From Acidobacteriaceae bacterium (GTDB lineage Bacteria; Acidobacteriota; Terriglobia; Bryobacterales; Bryobacteraceae), in contig JAFAYL010000040.1 in NCBI GenBank assembly GCA_019240405.1, positions 1 through 61,632 of the forward strand: DNA of 61,632 bases, written 5' to 3'. A model generated the notes under the pieces. The model saw nothing but the letters and a program-made list of their open reading frames with translations. It did no database searches and had not been told where the DNA came from. Each line of letters opens with the position of its first letter. The stretch's first letter is position 1. This document shows, in pieces, positions 55,551 to 61,632 of the stretch. Both the position numbers and the translations under genes were made by a program.

Positions 55551-56849
55551 TTGCGGCGCCTGATCCTCGGTTTTATCGCTCTTTCAGTTTTCGCCGCTGA
55601 TAATCCACTAACCTTCTACAAAGACGTTCTTCCGATCCTCCAATCCAGGTGCCAGAGCTGCCATCGCCAGGGCGAAATGGCGCCCCTGCCGCTCGAGACT
55701 TATGAACAGGTCCGGCCTCTTGCTTCCGCAATTCGCCGTGTTACTGAGAACAAAACCATGCCTCCCTGGTTTGCAGATTCGCGCTTCGGCCGCTTCTCAA
55801 ATGATCCTTCTTTGACCAGCGATCAAATCACAACCCTTTCCGCCTGGGCGAACGCCCACGCTCCCAAAGGCAACCCTCGCGATGCTCCTCCGCTTGTGAA
55901 TTGGACTCGAGGCTGGAACATCGAAAAGCCGGATGTGGTCCTCGAAATGCCGCGCCCAAAGCGGCTTCCCGCCGAAGGCGATGTGCCGTATCAATACATT
56001 ATTCTTCCTACGCATTTCAACGAAGACCGCTGGGTGCGCATGTCCGAAATTCGTCCGGGCAATCGCATGGTCGTGCATCACGCCGTGGCATACATTCGCG
56101 ATCCGAACTCTTCCTGGTTACGTGGCGCTCCCATCGGCATTCCTTTCAGCGCAGACGACCTCCCGACAGAAGCACAACGGCGTGACGCGATGTCGACAAC
56201 TAGCGATATCCTGCTCGTCTACGCCCCCGGTAGCCTGCCCGACCAATGGCCGGAAGGTTTCGCAAAACTGATTCCAGCGGGTTCGGATATCGTGCTACAG
56301 ATGCACTACACCACTCACGGACACGCAATGGAGGACCGCACCAGCATCGGGCTTGTCTTCTCGAAACAAACACCGCAAAAGCGCGTCTTAACTCTGCAAC
56401 TGACGAACGATCGCTTCCTGATCCCGCCCGGCGATCCCGACCATCGCGTCGAAATCCACGGCACTTTGCCCAACGATGCCCTCTTGCTTAGTTTTTTTCC
56501 GCACATGCATCTACGCGGAAAGACGTTCGAGTACAACATCATCAAGCCCGGCGGCAAAATCGAAACGCTTTTGCGAATCCCGCACTACGATTTCTATTGG
56601 CAGCTCAGCTATCGTCTTGCCGATCCGATTCCGCTGACCGCCGGCACGACGCTCCAAGCCGTCGCGACCTTCGATAACTCCAAAAACAACCCGCACAATC
56701 CCGATTCCGAGTCCGCCGTCACCTGGGGCGAACAAACCTGGGCCGAAATGATGGTCGGCTTCTTTGATGTCGGGGTCGATCCATCTATCGACAAGCAGAA
56801 ATTCTTTATCCGAACCGCAACGCCTCGCGCTCGCAGTGGAAGTGACTAG
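55551..56849 (+). CDS. Exported protein with c-type haem motif and copper-monooxygenase-like histidines
   Basis: A 432-residue protein. The TTG start (55551) lies at a short signal (RRLILGFIALSVFA) and is nine bases after the hydratase stop; an upstream ATG (55500) would overlap it. Near the N-terminus there is a CQSCH haem-binding motif (~34). The later part has MVVHHAVAYI (~174), QMHYTTHG (~250) and PHMHLRGK (~318). This pattern is like the copper ligands (HH, HxxxxH, HxH) of peptidylglycine/dopamine-type monooxygenases. A haem-copper oxidoreductase role in the periplasm is likely, substrate unknown. It is coupled by spacing to the genes on both sides. Confidence 0.7.
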   Translation: MRRLILGFIALSVFAADNPLTFYKDVLPILQSRCQSCHRQGEMAPLPLETYEQVRPLASAIRRVTENKTMPPWFADSRFGRFSNDPSLTSDQITTLSAWANAHAPKGNPRDAPPLVNWTRGWNIEKPDVVLEMPRPKRLPAEGDVPYQYIILPTHFNEDRWVRMSEIRPGNRMVVHHAVAYIRDPNSSWLRGAPIGIPFSADDLPTEAQRRDAMSTTSDILLVYAPGSLPDQWPEGFAKLIPAGSDIVLQMHYTTHGHAMEDRTSIGLVFSKQTPQKRVLTLQLTNDRFLIPPGDPDHRVEIHGTLPNDALLLSFFPHMHLRGKTFEYNIIKPGGKIETLLRIPHYDFYWQLSYRLADPIPLTAGTTLQAVATFDNSKNNPHNPDSESAVTWGEQTWAEMMVGFFDVGVDPSIDKQKFFIRTATPRARSGSD

Positions 56850-56851
56850 AA

Positions 56852-58216
56852 GTGGCCGGCTACGTCACGCCTCCCCCTGCTTCCCGCGAAAATACATCTG
56901 CATCTATCGAGCGGCTGGCCGGCGCCGTCTCAGCGCATTACAGACCCATTCTGTTCGCGCTGACTGTATCACTGATCGTTTTTAAGGCACCGAGATTACT
57001 CGTGCATCCACGGTTTTGGGCTGACGAGTCCTTCTATGTCGTCTACGCCCTGAAGCACAGCGTCATCCAAAGTCTCTTGTGGTCGCGTCAATCGATCGGG
57101 TACTACTTGCTCACCGCGAACCTACCAGCCGTACTCTCCGCGCTCGTCGCCAAGAAAGTCGGTCTCGAATATGCGCCCTTTGTGACCACCTACTTTTCAT
57201 TTCTGATTCAAATCATCCCCTTCGCCATTCTCATTTGGGGCAAGTCGCATCTCTTTCGCAACCGCTTTCTCGTCGCGATGGCATGCCTGCTCATGCTCGT
57301 CCCACCCACAAACTTCGGCGAGATCTGGTTTACCTCAATCCATACCAAGAATTGGACGGGCTTGGCAGCACTGATCATCCTGTTCGAAGACATGTCGGGG
57401 TGGTCAAACAGAAAAAGGTGGTCTTTCCGATGTGTCGTCCTCTTCTGCGGCATGTCCGGTCCCTATGCCGCAGTCCTCGCGCCCATTTTCGTTCTTTCTT
57501 ATTTCGTTCATCGAGAACGAGAGAGATTGATCCAAGCCGGAATCCTAGCCGTTTGCTGTCTAATCGACGTCGCATTATTCATCTTCGAACTGCACGCAGG
57601 CGGCGCAGGACCTAGAACGAAAGTATTCACCTGGGATACCGCAGTTGTGAACGTCTTCTATTATCAAGTGATCTGGGCATTCTTGGGCGAGCACTCTTTG
57701 GGGTTGTGCAAACGCCTCGGTCTACTTAGCGCGCTCCAGAAATCGCTGGATGTTCCAAGAAGCGGTTCGGTTGTAATGCCAGCGCTGTTTTGCCTCTATG
57801 TCGTGAGTGTCTTTTTTGGCACATTCTGGACGAAGAAGAAAAGACTCTCGGACCAGACACTCCTCGTAGCAACGTTTCTCCTGCTCGCAGCGTTCACCGC
57901 TCGAACAGCGTTGAACGGCATCCCGCATAACAGGTACGCGTCTTTACCAGGTTTATCGATATTACTGTTCCTGCTAAGCGCTTCTTACCAACACCCGCGC
58001 ATCTGGGTGCGCGCCTTGGCCGGTCTTCTGATTACATGTGCACTTTGCTTTGGAGTCGTCGATTACCGCAAGTTCTTTGAAAGGCTAAAGCCCTTCGAAC
58101 CGGTCTGGAGCGGTGAGGTGCAAAAGTGGCGTACTAATGCCGCCTACGCTCCCGCTATCACGCCGCCAGGATGGCCTCCGCTCGATTGGAAGCCCGACCT
58201 TGACAAGCGAAAGTGA
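56852..58216 (+). CDS. Large multi-pass membrane protein, function unknown
   Basis: A 454-residue protein starting with GTG two bases after the previous stop. About 10-11 predicted membrane helices follow a ~30-residue cytoplasmic N-terminus. There is an early PRFWADESFYVVYALKHSV, where an aspartate-glutamate pair follows the first helix, as in GT-C-type lipid-dependent glycosyltransferases. The topology supports that kind of enzyme, but no close family is recognised. It is last in the run from 51.4 kb and converges with rhaB, with 10 bp between. Confidence 0.6.
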   Translation: MAGYVTPPPASRENTSASIERLAGAVSAHYRPILFALTVSLIVFKAPRLLVHPRFWADESFYVVYALKHSVIQSLLWSRQSIGYYLLTANLPAVLSALVAKKVGLEYAPFVTTYFSFLIQIIPFAILIWGKSHLFRNRFLVAMACLLMLVPPTNFGEIWFTSIHTKNWTGLAALIILFEDMSGWSNRKRWSFRCVVLFCGMSGPYAAVLAPIFVLSYFVHRERERLIQAGILAVCCLIDVALFIFELHAGGAGPRTKVFTWDTAVVNVFYYQVIWAFLGEHSLGLCKRLGLLSALQKSLDVPRSGSVVMPALFCLYVVSVFFGTFWTKKKRLSDQTLLVATFLLLAAFTARTALNGIPHNRYASLPGLSILLFLLSASYQHPRIWVRALAGLLITCALCFGVVDYRKFFERLKPFEPVWSGEVQKWRTNAAYAPAITPPGWPPLDWKPDLDKRK

Positions 58217-58226
58217 TCAACCCCAT

Positions 58227-59636
58227 TCATGTTTTCGGCACAAATTCGTCTAAATGGAATGACCGCCTCGCAATCTCTCTCATGTCTTTCAGCGAGCCGA
58301 TCTCTCCTGCCCCAAGCGCCTGTACCAGGGCATTGCCCGCCGCCGTCGCCTCCGTGGGTCCCGCAACAACGTGGCGTCCCGTTGCATCTGCTGTGAGCTG
58401 GTTCAGCAATTTGTTCCGCGACCCGCCTCCAACGATGTGGATTACCTCAATTTTCCTGCGCGTGATGCTTTCGAGAGCATCCAAAACGTCCCTGTACCTC
58501 GCCGCCAAGCTCTCGAGGATCGCCCGGCACATCGCCCCTGTATCCGCCGGTACTTCTTGCTCCGTCTTGCGGCAATAATCGCAAATCCGTTCCGGGAGAT
58601 TTCCCGGGGTCGTAAATTGCTCCACGTCAATTCTTGTCTCAGTGGTGCTCGCAGCCGCAGCCCGCTCCATCAAGTCAGCGTACGAGTAGTCCCGGCCCTC
58701 CCTAGCCCACGCTCTCTTACATTCCTGAATCAGCCACATTCCGGGAATGTTCTTTAGGAAGCGTATCGTGCCGCCAATCCCGGCTTCATTTGTGAAATTC
58801 GCGCGAAGTGAGGCCTCATTGATGATCGGCTTATCTGCTTCTACTCCCATCAGTGACCAGGTCCCGGAGCTTATATAACACCACTCCTCAGTCATCCGCG
58901 CCGGCACCGCGGCAACTGCCGACGCTGTATCATGAGATGCCGTCGTATTAACCTTTATCCCCTGTTTCAATCCGCACCCCTCGGTGATCTTCGGCAGTAC
59001 CGGCCCGAGTTCTGTCCCCGTTTCGCGCAGCTCGGGCAAGATCCTTGCATCTACGTCCAGCCCGTGAAGTATCTCAGCCGAAAAACACCGATTCACCGGG
59101 TCATAGAACTGCGAAGTGCTCGCGATCGTGGCTTCCGATGCGAGTTTTCCGGTCAGAAAATAATTGAACAAATCCGGCATAAACAGTAGTCGAGATGCCA
59201 GACCAACCAACTGGGGAGAATCTCTGCGCAACGCACAAAGCTGATATAGCGAATTGATCTCCATAAACTGCACTCCCGTGCGCCGGAAAATTTCATCTCG
59301 CGAAATGATCCTGAATACTTCTTCCGGCACGCCGCGTGTCCGCCTGTCTCGATAGTGCCGGGGATTCCCAAGCAGCCCGCCATCCTCAGCAATCAATCCG
59401 AAATCAACTCCCCACGTATCGATTCCAATTCCATGCAAATTGCCCGCCGCGCGAATTCCTTCGCAGATCTCGTGGAATAATCGCAGGGCATCCCAATACA
59501 GGCCGTCTGGCAATTGCACAGGCGTATTGGCGAACCTATGCACTTCATTCAGCTCGATTCTGCCGCGATCGATACGCGCCAACACGGCGCGTCCACTCTC
59601 TGCGCCCAAGTCAAGTGCTAGATAATTGCGACTCAT
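58227..59636 (-). CDS. rhaB: Rhamnulokinase
   Basis: RhaB phosphorylates L-rhamnulose for rhamnose catabolism. The 469-residue FGGY-type kinase starts MSRNYLALDLGAESGRAVLARID (ATP-phosphate loop). It has GIGIDTWGVDFGLI, RHYRDRRTRG, TASHDTASAVAAVPA, the conserved YISSGTWSLMGVE and IHIVGGGSRNKLLNQLTADATGR (C-terminal ATP site). The ATG at 59636 overlaps the MFS stop (ATGA); the longer frame is spurious. Sugar isomerase and aldolase genes are not in the window. The gene comes second in a two-gene operon with the MFS permease. Confidence 0.93.
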   Translation of the reverse strand: MSRNYLALDLGAESGRAVLARIDRGRIELNEVHRFANTPVQLPDGLYWDALRLFHEICEGIRAAGNLHGIGIDTWGVDFGLIAEDGGLLGNPRHYRDRRTRGVPEEVFRIISRDEIFRRTGVQFMEINSLYQLCALRRDSPQLVGLASRLLFMPDLFNYFLTGKLASEATIASTSQFYDPVNRCFSAEILHGLDVDARILPELRETGTELGPVLPKITEGCGLKQGIKVNTTASHDTASAVAAVPARMTEEWCYISSGTWSLMGVEADKPIINEASLRANFTNEAGIGGTIRFLKNIPGMWLIQECKRAWAREGRDYSYADLMERAAAASTTETRIDVEQFTTPGNLPERICDYCRKTEQEVPADTGAMCRAILESLAARYRDVLDALESITRRKIEVIHIVGGGSRNKLLNQLTADATGRHVVAGPTEATAAGNALVQALGAGEIGSLKDMREIARRSFHLDEFVPKT

Positions 59637-60784
59637 CCCCGCATCACGCGCGCTTCCAGCATGACCAACAACGTCAAAGCGAAGACCACTACAGACCCAA
59701 GCGCCGGCACAAGCATCGCATACTGCATCCCAAACCAAGAATCCACATAACCCACCAGCCATGCCGCGCTCATCCCACCAGTGATCGCCAGTGAAATCAT
59801 TCCGTTGTAGAAGCGTGGATCATATGAGAATCGCTCGTCCAAGTTCCTCGCCAACAGCGGATAAATCGGGGAAAATCCGGCGCCGATCAAAACGATTGCC
59901 AGGCAAGCCCCACCCAAAGAATCCGCCAAGCTCAGGAGCAGATATCCAAAAATCGTGAGCGCCAGACTCGCTACTAGCAATCTTCGACGCTTTACTTTGG
60001 ATAGCAATGGACGACCGCTCACTCGGCCAGCAATTAGAACGAGAAAATATACTGCCATGGCAAGAATGGCCCGCTCCGGACTTGTGCCTAACCGGTGAAT
60101 CAAGAACAACGGCAACCATCCCACAATTGACCATTCACTCCCGAATTGAAAGAAAAGTAGCAATGCACACAAAACCCCCGCAGTACTGCGCAAATCGATC
60201 ACTTTCTCACGAATCGCGGAATAGGGCCCGACAGCCCAAGCGATCGCTATCGGATTCCGGTTGATAGCGTAGATAACAAAGTACACGAGCGGGATTGCTG
60301 AAAGCGCCATCGTTTCTAAATGCACCGGCCCAACGAAATACATGACATCGACGATGACGGTCGCTAGCAAACACCCGCAGTTGAACAGAAGAACGCATAG
60401 ATTCATTGCGGCGGGTGCTCCGTCCGCGAAAAACGGCTCCAACACGTACAACAGCACGGTTACCAGTGCTCCTGCGGCAGTAGCTACAAAACCAAGCCCG
60501 ATCAATCTCCACAAGGCTGGTACCGGAGGCGCAAGAAACGACAACGTGACCAGACTCGCAAAGCCGATCCCACACGCAAAGAACGCAACTGAACGAACTG
60601 AGGCGCGTGTGAGAACCCGCTGCGCCGTGCCGGCCGCCAACACGTAGCCCGTATTCAGCGCCAGAAAATGCAGCCCTGCAGTTTCAGGATCAGTGTGGAT
60701 GTGATACTGCCAAGCAATCAGAAGCGCGCCGAGCGGCCCAAGCAGGACGCCGGGCAGAAGAAATCCCGCCACCCAGCCGCGCAT
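59633..60784 (-). CDS. MFS permease, probable sugar transporter
   Basis: A 383-residue protein with twelve predicted membrane helices, starting MRGWVAGFLLPGVLLGPLGALLIAWQY. The loop after helix 8 (SGRPLLSKVKRRRLL) has the basic residues of the MFS loop motif. GAGFSPIYPLLARNLDERF is similar to fucose-permease-type MFS. ATG 60784 gives a normal N-terminal helix; a TTG start at 60841 would run into the promoter of the divergent small unit. Translational coupling to rhaB suggests rhamnose or a rhamnose-containing sugar as substrate. That is an inference. Confidence 0.8.
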   Translation of the reverse strand: MRGWVAGFLLPGVLLGPLGALLIAWQYHIHTDPETAGLHFLALNTGYVLAAGTAQRVLTRASVRSVAFFACGIGFASLVTLSFLAPPVPALWRLIGLGFVATAAGALVTVLLYVLEPFFADGAPAAMNLCVLLFNCGCLLATVIVDVMYFVGPVHLETMALSAIPLVYFVIYAINRNPIAIAWAVGPYSAIREKVIDLRSTAGVLCALLLFFQFGSEWSIVGWLPLFLIHRLGTSPERAILAMAVYFLVLIAGRVSGRPLLSKVKRRRLLVASLALTIFGYLLLSLADSLGGACLAIVLIGAGFSPIYPLLARNLDERFSYDPRFYNGMISLAITGGMSAAWLVGYVDSWFGMQYAMLVPALGSVVVFALTLLVMLEARVMRG

Positions 60785-60828
60785 TCGCACGCCTGCTCCC
60801 GCAAGGGGGGGTGTCTCAATGCGGTTTG

Positions 60829-60856
60829 TTGACACATCCAAAACGCAGCTTATAAG
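60829..60856 (+). promoter_or_regulatory. Strong sigma-70-type promoter
   Basis: TTGACA (perfect -35) and TATAAG (near-consensus -10) are 16 bp apart. The expected start is near 60863. This is the best-looking promoter in the window and drives a unit that is not obviously a protein gene. Confidence 0.8.
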
Positions 60857-60894
60857 ATGGAAGTATCACTGAGGAAGGAGGTGGTCCAGTCGAA

Positions 60895-60951
60895 ATGAAT
60901 TCTGGTAGTGACTGTAGCATACAATCCACGCGCGAGGTGGCCGACTCTTAA
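60895..60951 (+). CDS. Short ORF of 18 codons in the small transcript
   Basis: The ATG is 13 bp after the GGAGG core, longer than the usual 5-9. The peptide is MNSGSDCSIQSTREVADS. A hairpin GGC-C-GACT/AGTC-GCC at 60939-60958 has the TAA stop in its loop. Past the stop, the same frame reads on to TAG at 61030 with a segment containing DEPKFLWTGRPSRVT. Another frame of the same stretch gives VTSRSSCGPVARRA and ends at TAA near 61025. Whether any of these is translated cannot be told from one sequence. Confidence 0.4.
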   Translation: MNSGSDCSIQSTREVADS

Positions 60952-61057
60952 AGTCGCCGTTCGTACGTTCAGGTTTCGTTCAGTGACGAGCCGAAGTTCC
61001 TGTGGACCGGTCGCCCGTCGCGCGTAACGTAGCTAGAGTATAGCCTTAAGGCTCCAA

Positions 61058-61110
61058 CAGAAACCCCGGATGATGCGCTTCTAGGCGCTCCTCTGGGGTT
61101 TCTGCTTTTG
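61058..61110 (+). terminator. Long terminator-like hairpin upstream of rpmE
   Basis: CAGAAACCCC (61058-61067) pairs perfectly with GGGGTTTCTG (61095-61104). An inner GCGC/GCGC pair is possible in the loop, and CTTTTG follows. It ends the small unit ~65 bp before rpmE, or acts as an attenuator for rpmE. Confidence 0.7.
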
Positions 61111-61174
61111 CGCGAAAAGTGCTAAAATATGTTTTACCCACCTAATTTTTCCATTCGAAAGGAATTCATAAGCA

Positions 61175-61438
61175 ATGAAAGCAGGGATTCATCCCGCCTA
61201 TGAGGAAGTGAATGTCGTTTGCGCGTGCGGATCAACCTTTCAGACTCGCTCGACTCATAAAGGCGACCTGCGCGTCGAAATTTGCGCGAGCTGCCACCCA
61301 TTCTTCACGGGCCGTCAGAAGCTGGTCGATACCGAAGGCCGTGTGGACCGCTTCCAGAAAAAGTTCGCCAAAGCCCGTGAACTGCAGGCGCAGAAAAAGA
61401 CGGCGGCAGACGCCAAGGCCGCCAAAAAAGTTCAGTAG
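61175..61438 (+). CDS. rpmE: 50S ribosomal protein L31 (zinc-binding type)
   Basis: An 87-residue protein starting [30 protein letters not shown]. The cysteines CAC and, later, [10 protein letters not shown] give the four-cysteine zinc ribbon (C+ form). An Ala/Lys-rich tail (KAAKKVQ) extends ~15 residues beyond the short forms. AAAGGAATTCATAAGC precedes the ATG; the GGA is about 12 nt upstream. It lies after a terminator-like hairpin and may be read from the strong promoter upstream or from its own. Confidence 0.95.
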   Translation: MKAGIHPAYEEVNVVCACGSTFQTRSTHKGDLRVEICASCHPFFTGRQKLVDTEGRVDRFQKKFAKARELQAQKKTAADAKAAKKVQ

Positions 61439-61453
61439 TTTTCAACAAGCGGA

Positions 61454-61472
61454 GCTCCGCTTATTGCGGAGC
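61454..61472. terminator. Hairpin between rpmE and the convergent LuxR-type gene
   Basis: GCTCCGC and GCGGAGC flank a TTATT loop, 16 bp after the rpmE stop. The convergent gene's stop codon lies in it. An overlapping palindrome AAGCGGAG/CTCCGCTT is at 61447-61462. No T-run follows, so the fit is moderate. Confidence 0.45.
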
Positions 61473-61632
61473 GACCAAACCTTTACGGATAGCAAACAAG
61501 ACGAGTTCAGCCGTCCGGTGAATGTTCATCTTCTCCATCAAGTTGGCGCGATGCACCGAAACGGTATTTACGCTTAGCTCCAGTAAGCTGGCAATTTCTT
61601 TATTCGATTTGCCCTGCGCAATCAGTTGCAGC
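61461..61632 (-). CDS. LuxR-type DNA-binding domain, C-terminus of a regulator (partial)
   Basis: Only the last 56 codons are inside the window. They read LQLIAQGKSNKEIASLLELS, then VNTVSVHRANLMEKMNIH, then RTAELVLFAIRKGLVAPQ. That is the full second half of a LuxR/NarL helix-turn-helix, including the recognition helix (VNTVSVHRANLMEKM). The usual full protein is a two-component response regulator with an N-terminal receiver domain, which would be to the right of the window. Signal and targets are unknown. Confidence 0.9.
   Translation of the reverse strand, partial: LQLIAQGKSNKEIASLLELSVNTVSVHRANLMEKMNIHRTAELVLFAIRKGLVAPQ

Larger units (their letters stand above)
60863..61110 (+). ncRNA. 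Candidate small RNA or leader transcript of ~245 nt, ending in a terminator-like stem
   Basis: From the predicted start near 60863 to the T-rich end at ~61110 the unit has its own promoter and terminator. AAGGAGGTGGTCCAGTC (60875-60891) differs at two places from the reverse complement of the universally conserved 16S rRNA 3' end, and both differences can still pair as G-U. An 18-codon ORF follows; its stop lies in the loop of a small hairpin. The rest (60958-61030) is GC-rich with several possible stems, closing CGTT/AACG at 60958/61026. I cannot assign it to a known RNA family. Stem formation was judged by eye. Confidence 0.55.

Noticed and set aside
1-61632. CRISPR array, prophage, integrase or large mobile element
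   Set aside because: No regularly spaced repeats, no integrase or transposase frames, and no block of foreign base composition were found by reading through.

Overview
The window reads as ordinary chromosome from an acidobacterium, most like the Bryobacterales/Solibacteraceae. This is inferred from gene content, not from a marker tree. The pointers are an ECF sigma factor of the TIGR02999 type coupled to a Ser/Thr kinase with a TPR-like tail, a TIGR03118-type secreted protein, a YpdA-type bacillithiol disulfide reductase, menaquinone-type UbiE/MenG, GH127 and rhamnulokinase sugar genes, and many secreted proteins with no known function. Coding density is high, ATGA/TTGA start-stop overlaps are frequent, and GTG/TTG starts are common. 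I see no CRISPR array, rRNA operon, prophage or intact insertion sequence.

Layout. 1-4.2 kb: the tail of a sigma-54 activator, aroB-ubiE, a cation exchanger and two half-size DMT transporters. 4.3-12.9 kb: the peptide-uptake pair cstA plus a 58-residue YbdD-like gene, then polA, alaS and a ypdA-like reductase. 12.9-18.8 kb: a BtuF-like protein, a secreted lectin made of two near-identical beta-trefoils, a frameshifted ECF sigma factor and its kinase, and a 461-bp gap with a gene remnant and a terminator. 18.8-25.5 kb: two overlapping TolC-family genes, a GH127 glycosidase and truA. 25.6-31.5 kb: biotin carboxylase and biotin carrier, a DnaC-like ATPase, a STAS protein, an Hsp70-like protein and a secreted TIM-barrel protein. 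31.6-37.5 kb: tRNA-Thr(CGT), mutM, folP, an EamA transporter, tRNA-Cys(GCA) with a clear promoter, and several unrecognised membrane or secreted proteins. 37.6-44.5 kb: carA-carB, a frameshifted TIGR03118 gene, an outer-membrane-like protein and thiE. 44.5-51.4 kb: modB-modC without modA, a sedolisin peptidase, a metallophosphoesterase and an AI-2E-family permease. 51.4-58.2 kb: a six-gene run with an acyl-CoA carboxylase beta subunit, a split AtuA, an enoyl-CoA hydratase, a haem/copper secreted protein and a membrane protein. 58.2-61.6 kb: rhamnulokinase with an MFS permease, an isolated small transcription unit, rpmE and the tail of a LuxR-type regulator.

How the genes fit together. Most are housekeeping: shikimate, menaquinone, pyrimidine/arginine, folate and thiamine synthesis, translation and DNA repair. 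The carboxylase pieces at 25.6 kb and 51.4 kb could form one biotin-dependent acyl-CoA carboxylase for branched-chain or terpenoid acyl-CoA breakdown. GH127, rhamnulokinase and the sugar permease suggest use of plant cell-wall sugars.

The least explained element is the unit at about 60.83-61.11 kb. It has a near-consensus promoter, 17 nt that are nearly the reverse complement of the conserved 16S rRNA 3' end, an 18-codon ORF whose stop sits in a hairpin, and a terminator-like stem. Two genes, the ECF sigma factor and the TIGR03118 protein, carry single-base frameshifts that may be real decay or assembly errors.
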